A DNA stretch of 64,000 nucleotides from Microbacterium sp. LCT-H2 (GTDB lineage: Bacteria > Actinomycetota > Actinomycetes > Actinomycetales > Microbacteriaceae): NCBI RefSeq assembly GCF_001866135.1, contig NZ_MODW01000004.1, positions 62,001 through 126,000 on the forward strand, read 5' to 3'. Made by a program: the position numbers and the translations under genes. The notes under the pieces were generated by a model. It saw only the letters and a program-made list of their open reading frames with translations, did not search any database and was not told the DNA's origin. Shown one piece after another: positions 59,675-64,000 of the stretch. Within the stretch, counting starts at the first letter, position 1. Each line of letters begins with the position of its first letter.

Positions 59675-61660
59675 TCACCAGATGGTCACCCGGGACGACT
59701 CCGGCAGCCAGAGGGCATCCTTCTCGGTGACGCCGAAGGCGTCGTAGAACGCATCGATGTTGCGGACGATCTGGTTGCACCGGAACTCGTTGGGCGAGTG
59801 CGGGTCGATCGTCAGCAGGCGCAGCGTCTCGGCCTCGCGGCTCTTCTGCTGCCAGACCTGCGCCCAGGACAGGAGCAGCCGCTGCACACCGGTGTAGCCG
59901 TCGATGACCGGCCCTTCGACGGGCTCCGGCACCGACGGATCGGCCCGCAGCGACAGCTCGTACGCCTTCAGCGCGATCCCGAGGCCGCCGAGATCGCCGA
60001 TGTTCTCACCGATGGTGAGGGCGCCGTTCACGTGATGCTCGGCGTCCAGTCCCTCCGGCACGAGGGCGTCGTACTGCGCGATGAGCGCCTTCGTGCGCTC
60101 CTCGAAGGCCGCGCGATCCGCGTCGGTCCACCAGTCCTGCAGGCGCCCCTCGCCGTCGTATCGGCTGCCCTGATCGTCGAAACCGTGGCCGATCTCATGC
60201 CCGATCACCGCGCCGATCCCGCCGTAGTTCGCGGCCGCGTCCCGTCCGGCGTCGAAGAACGGGTACTGGAGGATGGCCGCGGGGAAGACGATCTCGTTCA
60301 TCGAGGGGTTGTAGTAGGCGTTGACCATCTGCGGCGGCATGTGCCACTCGGTGCGGTCGATCGGCTTCCCGACCTTGTCGATGTTGCGGTCGTGCTCGAA
60401 GATCGCCGCGCGGCGCACGTTGCCGAGGAGATCGGTCCGGTCGATCACGAGGGCCGAGTAGTCACGCCACACCTCGGGGTGCCCGATCTTCGGGGTGAAC
60501 GCGTCCAGCTTCGCCAGCGCCCGCTGCCGGGTCTCCGCGGTCATCCACTCCAGGGTCTCGATGCTCTGCCGATAGGCCTCGACGAGGTTCGCGACGAGCT
60601 CGTCCATGGCCGCCTTCGCCGTCGGCGGGTAGTGCCGCTCGACGTAGACCTTGCCGATCGCCTCGCCCAGGGCCCCTTCGGTGACGGAGACGCCGCGCTT
60701 CCAGCGCTCGCGGATCGTGGGGACGCCGGTGAGCTGGGTGCCGTAGAACGAGAAGTTCTCCTGCACGAGCTCGTCGGTGAGGTAGGGCGCCGCCGCGTGC
60801 ACGACCTTCGCACGCAGCCAGGCCTTCCAGTCGTCCAGCCGCTCGGGAGTGAGCAGAGCGCCCAGCCCCTCGAAGAAGCTCGGCTGCGCGACGACGACCT
60901 CGTCGAACGCCTGCGGGTTCGTCGGCGTCACGGCTTCGCGCCACGGACTGAGGTCGACGCCGGCGAGCTCCTGCAGCTCGTCCCACGTCTTGAGGTTGTA
61001 TGTCGCCACCGCGTCACGGCTGCGCACGTTGTCCCAGTGGTGTCCGGCGAGCTCGGTCTCCAGCGCGATGGAGCGCTCGGCCTGCGCCGCGGCATCGGTC
61101 ACGCCGGCGAGAGCGAGCAGGCGCTCCAGGTGCTCCCGGTACGCCGCGCGGGTCTCCGCGAAGGTGTCGAGACGGAAGTAGCTCTCGTCCGGCAGCGAGA
61201 GCCCGGCCTGCACGAGCACCGGGAGGTAGCGCTCCGGGTTCCCGGGGTCGCCGTCGACGTAGAGGCCGATCACCGCCGCCCGGCCCTCCCGGTCGTAGGC
61301 GCCCACGGTGCGCAGGAAGGCCGGGATACCGTCGATCGCGTCGATCTCGGCGAACGTCTCGGCCAGCGGGGTCACGCCGGCCGCGGCGATGCGGTCGGTG
61401 TCCATGAAGCTCGCGAAGAGGTCGCCGATCTTGCGGGCGAGGGTGCCCTCCTCCGCCTCCTGCGACTCCTCGACGATCGCGCGGACGTCCTTCTCGGCCT
61501 GCTCGGCCAGCAGATGGAAGGAGCCCCAGCGCGCCTTGTCCCCCGGGATGTCGGTGCGAGCGATCCAGGCGCCGTTCACGTGACGATACAGATCGTCCTG
61601 CGGGCGGATGTCGGGGCTGAGGTCGTCGAGCGCGAGGCCCGCGGGAAGCACGTCGGTCAT
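59675..61660 (-). CDS. M13-family zinc metallopeptidase (neprilysin/PepO-like)
   Basis: The 661-residue peptidase has the complete M13 set: substrate-binding NAYYNP, zinc motif HEIGHG (His488, Glu489, His492), the third ligand region GENIGDLGG, FRCNQIVRN and the terminal VTIW. It has no signal peptide or membrane anchor, so it is probably a cytosolic PepO-like oligopeptidase. A REP-like unit encodes PSVPEPVEGP in a loop near residue 580. The start at 61660 follows a TAGGCT box with 7-nt spacing. It is transcribed alone, between the histidine kinase and the beta-lactamase-like gene. Confidence 0.92.
   Translation of the reverse strand: MTDVLPAGLALDDLSPDIRPQDDLYRHVNGAWIARTDIPGDKARWGSFHLLAEQAEKDVRAIVEESQEAEEGTLARKIGDLFASFMDTDRIAAAGVTPLAETFAEIDAIDGIPAFLRTVGAYDREGRAAVIGLYVDGDPGNPERYLPVLVQAGLSLPDESYFRLDTFAETRAAYREHLERLLALAGVTDAAAQAERSIALETELAGHHWDNVRSRDAVATYNLKTWDELQELAGVDLSPWREAVTPTNPQAFDEVVVAQPSFFEGLGALLTPERLDDWKAWLRAKVVHAAAPYLTDELVQENFSFYGTQLTGVPTIRERWKRGVSVTEGALGEAIGKVYVERHYPPTAKAAMDELVANLVEAYRQSIETLEWMTAETRQRALAKLDAFTPKIGHPEVWRDYSALVIDRTDLLGNVRRAAIFEHDRNIDKVGKPIDRTEWHMPPQMVNAYYNPSMNEIVFPAAILQYPFFDAGRDAAANYGGIGAVIGHEIGHGFDDQGSRYDGEGRLQDWWTDADRAAFEERTKALIAQYDALVPEGLDAEHHVNGALTIGENIGDLGGLGIALKAYELSLRADPSVPEPVEGPVIDGYTGVQRLLLSWAQVWQQKSREAETLRLLTIDPHSPNEFRCNQIVRNIDAFYDAFGVTEKDALWLPESSRVTIW
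59913..59934. repeat. REP-like repeat read in frame
   Basis: CCCTTCGACGGGCTCCGGCA and following bases lie within the M13 peptidase gene and encode a PVEGP-containing loop. Confidence 0.6.
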
Positions 61661-61667
61661 GCGCTCC

Positions 61668-61673
61668 AGCCTA
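61668..61673 (-). promoter_or_regulatory. -10 box TAGGCT of a leaderless gene
   Basis: Minus-strand TAGGCT, GGAGCGC, then the ATG at 61660. Confidence 0.45.
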
Positions 61674-61705
61674 TGGCCGGGGTCCCCCACGGTGTCCAGA
61701 CCAGG

Positions 61706-62866
61706 TCACTCCGCGGGTCCAGGCACCCCCAGCGGGAGGGACACGTTCATGCGGAAGCCCGCGTCGGTGCGCTCCGCGAAGACGTCGCCGCCGTGCGCTC
61801 GTGCGAGCCCGCGCGCGATCGACAGCCCGAGGCCGGCCCCGGAGGCGACGCCGTCGTCGCCACCGGCCGCGGGCCGGGCCGGATCCTCACGCCAGCCGAC
61901 GTCGAACATCCGATCCAGATCCTCCACCGCCACGCCCGCCCCCTGGTCCAGCACGCCGAGCACGAGGCGATCCCGGTCGACCATAGACGCGGACAGCACG
62001 ACCTCCGTGCCCGCAGGCGCATGCCGGACGGCGTTCGTGAGCAGGTTCACCACGATCCGCCCGAGCTGATGCGGATCGGCCCACAGCACCGGACCGGCGA
62101 TCCCCCGCTCCACGATCCGGACATCACGCGTCGCCGCGGCCGCCGCGACATCGGCGACCGCATCGGACACGACATCACGGAGGATCACCTGCTCCGTCTG
62201 CAGCTGCACAGCGCCGGAGGTGAGGCGAGAGAGCTCGAAGAGGTCGTCCACCATCCGACTCATCGTCTCGACCTGCCCCCGCACCTGGCCGGCGAAACGC
62301 TCCGGGGCGGCCGCCGTGCCGTCCTCCACCGCTTCGGCGAGCACGCGGAGAGCGGTGAGCGGCGTGCGCAGGTCGTGCGAGATCCAGGCGAAGAAGCGCC
62401 GACGGGCGGAGTCCAGCCGCACCAGCTCGGCCCTCGCCGCGTCCACCTCGGCCGAGACCACCGCGAGCTGTGTCGAGAGGCCGGCGAGCTCCCGAGAGGC
62501 CGCCGCGTCCGCCACCGCGTCGTCCATCCGACCGATCCTGCCCAGCGACACCGAGAACCCCTCGACCCAGGCGCGCACCGTGCGCGCCATGCACCATGCC
62601 ATGCCCAGACCGAGCACGAGCGACACAGCGATCACGGTGAGGAGGATGGTCAGGTCGTGGGCGGAGAGGTACATCTCGAGCCCGATGGCCACCACGGACC
62701 CCGCCATCGCGACGGTGCCCGCGCTGGCGACGACCATCAGCTGGGCACGGAGCCCGCGACGCCGCAGGGCTCGCAGGAGCAGCACGGCGACGACGGCGAC
62801 GACGATCGCCACCGCCAAGCTCGTGAGGACGATCTGCAGGATCACCCCACCGGAGATCATCGTCAT
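61706..62866 (-). CDS. Sensor histidine kinase
   Basis: The 386-residue membrane kinase has two membrane helices (about residues 5-32 and 70-95, with a very short extracellular loop) and a HAMP-like linker. The dimerisation/phosphoacceptor box FFAWISHDLRTPLTALRVLA has histidine 164, followed by N box NLLTNAVRHAP, DQGAG and the G2 box GAGLGLSIARGLARAHGG. The small extracellular part suggests sensing within or near the membrane. Its ATG overlaps the regulator's stop by one base (TGATG), so the pair forms one operon read regulator first. Confidence 0.93.
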   Translation of the reverse strand: MTMISGGVILQIVLTSLAVAIVVAVVAVLLLRALRRRGLRAQLMVVASAGTVAMAGSVVAIGLEMYLSAHDLTILLTVIAVSLVLGLGMAWCMARTVRAWVEGFSVSLGRIGRMDDAVADAAASRELAGLSTQLAVVSAEVDAARAELVRLDSARRRFFAWISHDLRTPLTALRVLAEAVEDGTAAAPERFAGQVRGQVETMSRMVDDLFELSRLTSGAVQLQTEQVILRDVVSDAVADVAAAAATRDVRIVERGIAGPVLWADPHQLGRIVVNLLTNAVRHAPAGTEVVLSASMVDRDRLVLGVLDQGAGVAVEDLDRMFDVGWREDPARPAAGGDDGVASGAGLGLSIARGLARAHGGDVFAERTDAGFRMNVSLPLGVPGPAE

Positions 62867-63561
62867 CAGCCGATCCCTCTCGACAGGAAGCGATAGCCGA
62901 CGCCCCACTCGGTGAGCAGATGGCGAGGGTCCTGCGGGTCCTCCTCGATCTTCTCCCGCAGACGCCGCACGTGCACGGTGACCGTCGAACGCTCGCCGAC
63001 GGTCCACCCCCACACCTCGCGAAGGATCTCCTCGCGACCCAGCGCGCGACCGTCGTTGCGGACGAGGAAGAGGAGCAGGTCGTACTCCCTGCCCGTCAAC
63101 ACCATCTCCTCTCCGCGCACCCAGGCGCGGCGCCGCAGCAGGTCGATCACGAACGCGCCCCTCCGGAGCTCCCCGGACGACGTCTGCGCGACCTGGGACC
63201 GACGGACCAGTGCCGCGACGCGCATCGACAGCTCCCTCATCGAGAACGGCTTGGCGAGATAGTCGTCGACACCGAACGCGAAGCCGTCGATGCGATCCTC
63301 CACCTCCCCCAGGGCAGTGAGCACCATGATGGGCACGTCGGAGACGGCGCGCAGCTCGCGGCAGAGCTCGTCGCCGCTGAGGCCGGGCAGCATCCGGTCG
63401 ACGATCACCACATCCGGGACGGCCTCCCGCAGCGCAGTCCGTGCGGAGACGCCGTCCCCGAAGCTCGACACCGCATAGCCGTGGGCCTGAAGGTACGCCC
63501 CCACGGCCTCGCGCACCGTGGGATCGTCCTCCACGACGGCGACTCTGATGACCCCTTCCAT
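62866..63561 (-). CDS. OmpR/PhoB-type response regulator
   Basis: The 231-residue regulator has a receiver domain with acidic pocket EDD at 11-13, phosphorylation site Asp55 in VIVDRMLPGLSG and Lys in YLAKPFS (about residue 105). The C-terminal winged helix (about 135-228) has REYDLLLFLVRNDGRALGR and the recognition helix STVTVHVRRLREKIE. The gene is divergent from a DM13-domain lipoprotein, which is a likely target. The ATG at 63561 is 7 nt after a TACCCT box and is probably leaderless. Confidence 0.94.
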   Translation of the reverse strand: MEGVIRVAVVEDDPTVREAVGAYLQAHGYAVSSFGDGVSARTALREAVPDVVIVDRMLPGLSGDELCRELRAVSDVPIMVLTALGEVEDRIDGFAFGVDDYLAKPFSMRELSMRVAALVRRSQVAQTSSGELRRGAFVIDLLRRRAWVRGEEMVLTGREYDLLLFLVRNDGRALGREEILREVWGWTVGERSTVTVHVRRLREKIEEDPQDPRHLLTEWGVGYRFLSRGIG

Positions 63562-63568
63562 GCCGTCG

Positions 63569-63574
63569 AGGGTA
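63569..63574 (-). promoter_or_regulatory. -10 box TACCCT of a leaderless gene (response regulator)
   Basis: Minus-strand TACCCT, CGACGGC, then the ATG at 63561. Confidence 0.45.
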
Positions 63575-63600
63575 ACCCCCACGCGACAACGCACCGACGG

Positions 63601-63653
63601 ATCCTTACGGTTCCGAAAGGTCTTCCCCACGGCCCGCTTCCGCTTCCTAGCGT
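63601..63653 (+). promoter_or_regulatory. Candidate regulator-controlled promoter of the DM13 gene
   Basis: CCTTACGGTTCCGAAAGG (63603-63620) has partly inverted CCTT/AAGG ends. TAGCGT at 63648-63653 could be the -10 box of the lipoprotein gene. Binding by the divergent response regulator is inference from position. Confidence 0.35.
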
Positions 63654-63715
63654 GCTGTGCAGCACCTCCGCCGCGGCATCCGCCACGACGGCGTTCCATC
63701 GAACAGGAGACCATC

Positions 63716-64000
63716 ATGCGCAAGACCCTTCTCGCCACCACCGCCGCCCTCGGGCTCGCCCTGACGCTCGCAGCCTGCAGCCCGCAGGACACGGCCGACA
63801 CGTCGACCCCTTCCTCCTCGGCCTCGCAGAGCACCGCAGAGAGCGACGCCACCACCACGGACACGACCGCGAAGAGCGGGGAGTTCGCGGGCCTGAACGG
63901 CAAGAAGGTCGCCGGCATGGTCTCCGTCTCCGACACGGAGGTGATGCTGTCGGAGTTCTCCTCGGACGAGGGCCCCGATCTGCACGTCTACCTGACGGAC
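63716..64000 (+). CDS. DM13-domain lipoprotein, C-terminus cut by window edge
   Basis: The visible 95 residues begin with a lipoprotein signal (lipobox LAAC, cysteine 21) and a Ser/Thr-rich linker. The start of a DM13 domain follows (GKKVAGMVSVSDTEVMLSEF, then GPDLHVYL). DM13 domains are small beta folds thought to take part in electron transfer or protein hydroxylation at the cell surface. AGGAGACC precedes the ATG. Divergent placement from the two-component system suggests it is regulated by, or senses for, that system. Confidence 0.85.
   Translation, partial: MRKTLLATTAALGLALTLAACSPQDTADTSTPSSSASQSTAESDATTTDTTAKSGEFAGLNGKKVAGMVSVSDTEVMLSEFSSDEGPDLHVYLTD

Noticed and set aside
57971..62896. 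A 1,641-codon open frame on the plus strand
   Set aside because: It runs antisense through four or more well-supported genes. It is rich in Arg, Gly, Val, Asp and His, as expected from reading high-GC genes backwards, and has no domain.

Overview
The window is one contiguous stretch of a high-GC (about 70% by eye) actinobacterial chromosome. Gene content and style fit Microbacteriaceae, most likely Microbacterium or a close relative. The heme genes include coproheme decarboxylase (chdC), the Gram-positive coproporphyrin route. Many genes lack a Shine-Dalgarno sequence and instead carry a TANNNT box 6-7 nt before the start codon, which is the signature of leaderless actinobacterial mRNAs. No tRNA, rRNA, CRISPR array, transposase or prophage was seen, so this is mostly core chromosome with small accessory modules.

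Layout. 1-2656: pentose or sugar-acid locus, with a transaldolase-family gene (cut by the left edge) divergent from a PfkB kinase, RbsD pyranase and HutC-type GntR regulator. 2682-4277: a cysteine synthase/desulfhydrase-like PLP enzyme and a double-ACT protein. 4349-9671: a FadR-type GntR divergent from a class V aminotransferase followed by a sugar-type ABC importer without its own ATPase. 9738-16043: aldo/keto reductase, membrane protein, MocR-type regulator, a small unknown gene, a DUF4407 protein and rlmN. 16176-20901: KDPG aldolase, whose promoter carries the same operator as the locus at 1-2656, then ankyrin lipoprotein plus TauE-like permease, two short-chain dehydrogenases and an APH(3')-like kinase. 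20914-23766: glutamate decarboxylase and its antiporter. 23869-26846: TPP riboswitch and the ykoEDC thiamine-precursor ECF transporter. 26925-36324: DD-carboxypeptidase, paired ABC exporter half-transporters, a 3-hydroxyisobutyryl-CoA hydrolase-like protein and an ABC ATPase with a very long acidic tail.

36626-48151 is the heme cluster: chdC-hemC-hemD-hemB-hemL on the minus strand, then hemY/cgoX and hemE on the minus strand, and hemA divergent. Together these cover glutamyl-tRNA to coproporphyrin III, plus the final decarboxylation. Ferrochelatase is not in the window. A three-gene membrane operon and an arsR/epimerase cassette interrupt the cluster. 48177-63561: HhH-GPD repair protein, ABC-F protein, glyS, POT peptide transporter, GNAT and HIT-like proteins, an MFS exporter, a class A beta-lactamase-like protein lacking its catalytic serine, an M13 metallopeptidase and an OmpR-type two-component system. 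A DM13 lipoprotein (cut by the right edge) is divergent from that system.

The least expected structure is a family of seven palindromes, each exactly 59 bp, with constant TTCGAATCGC ends and inner stems that differ between copies but stay self-complementary. Six of the seven fall into pairs that bracket gene modules. At least three further short-repeat families occur, one of which is read in frame inside three genes.
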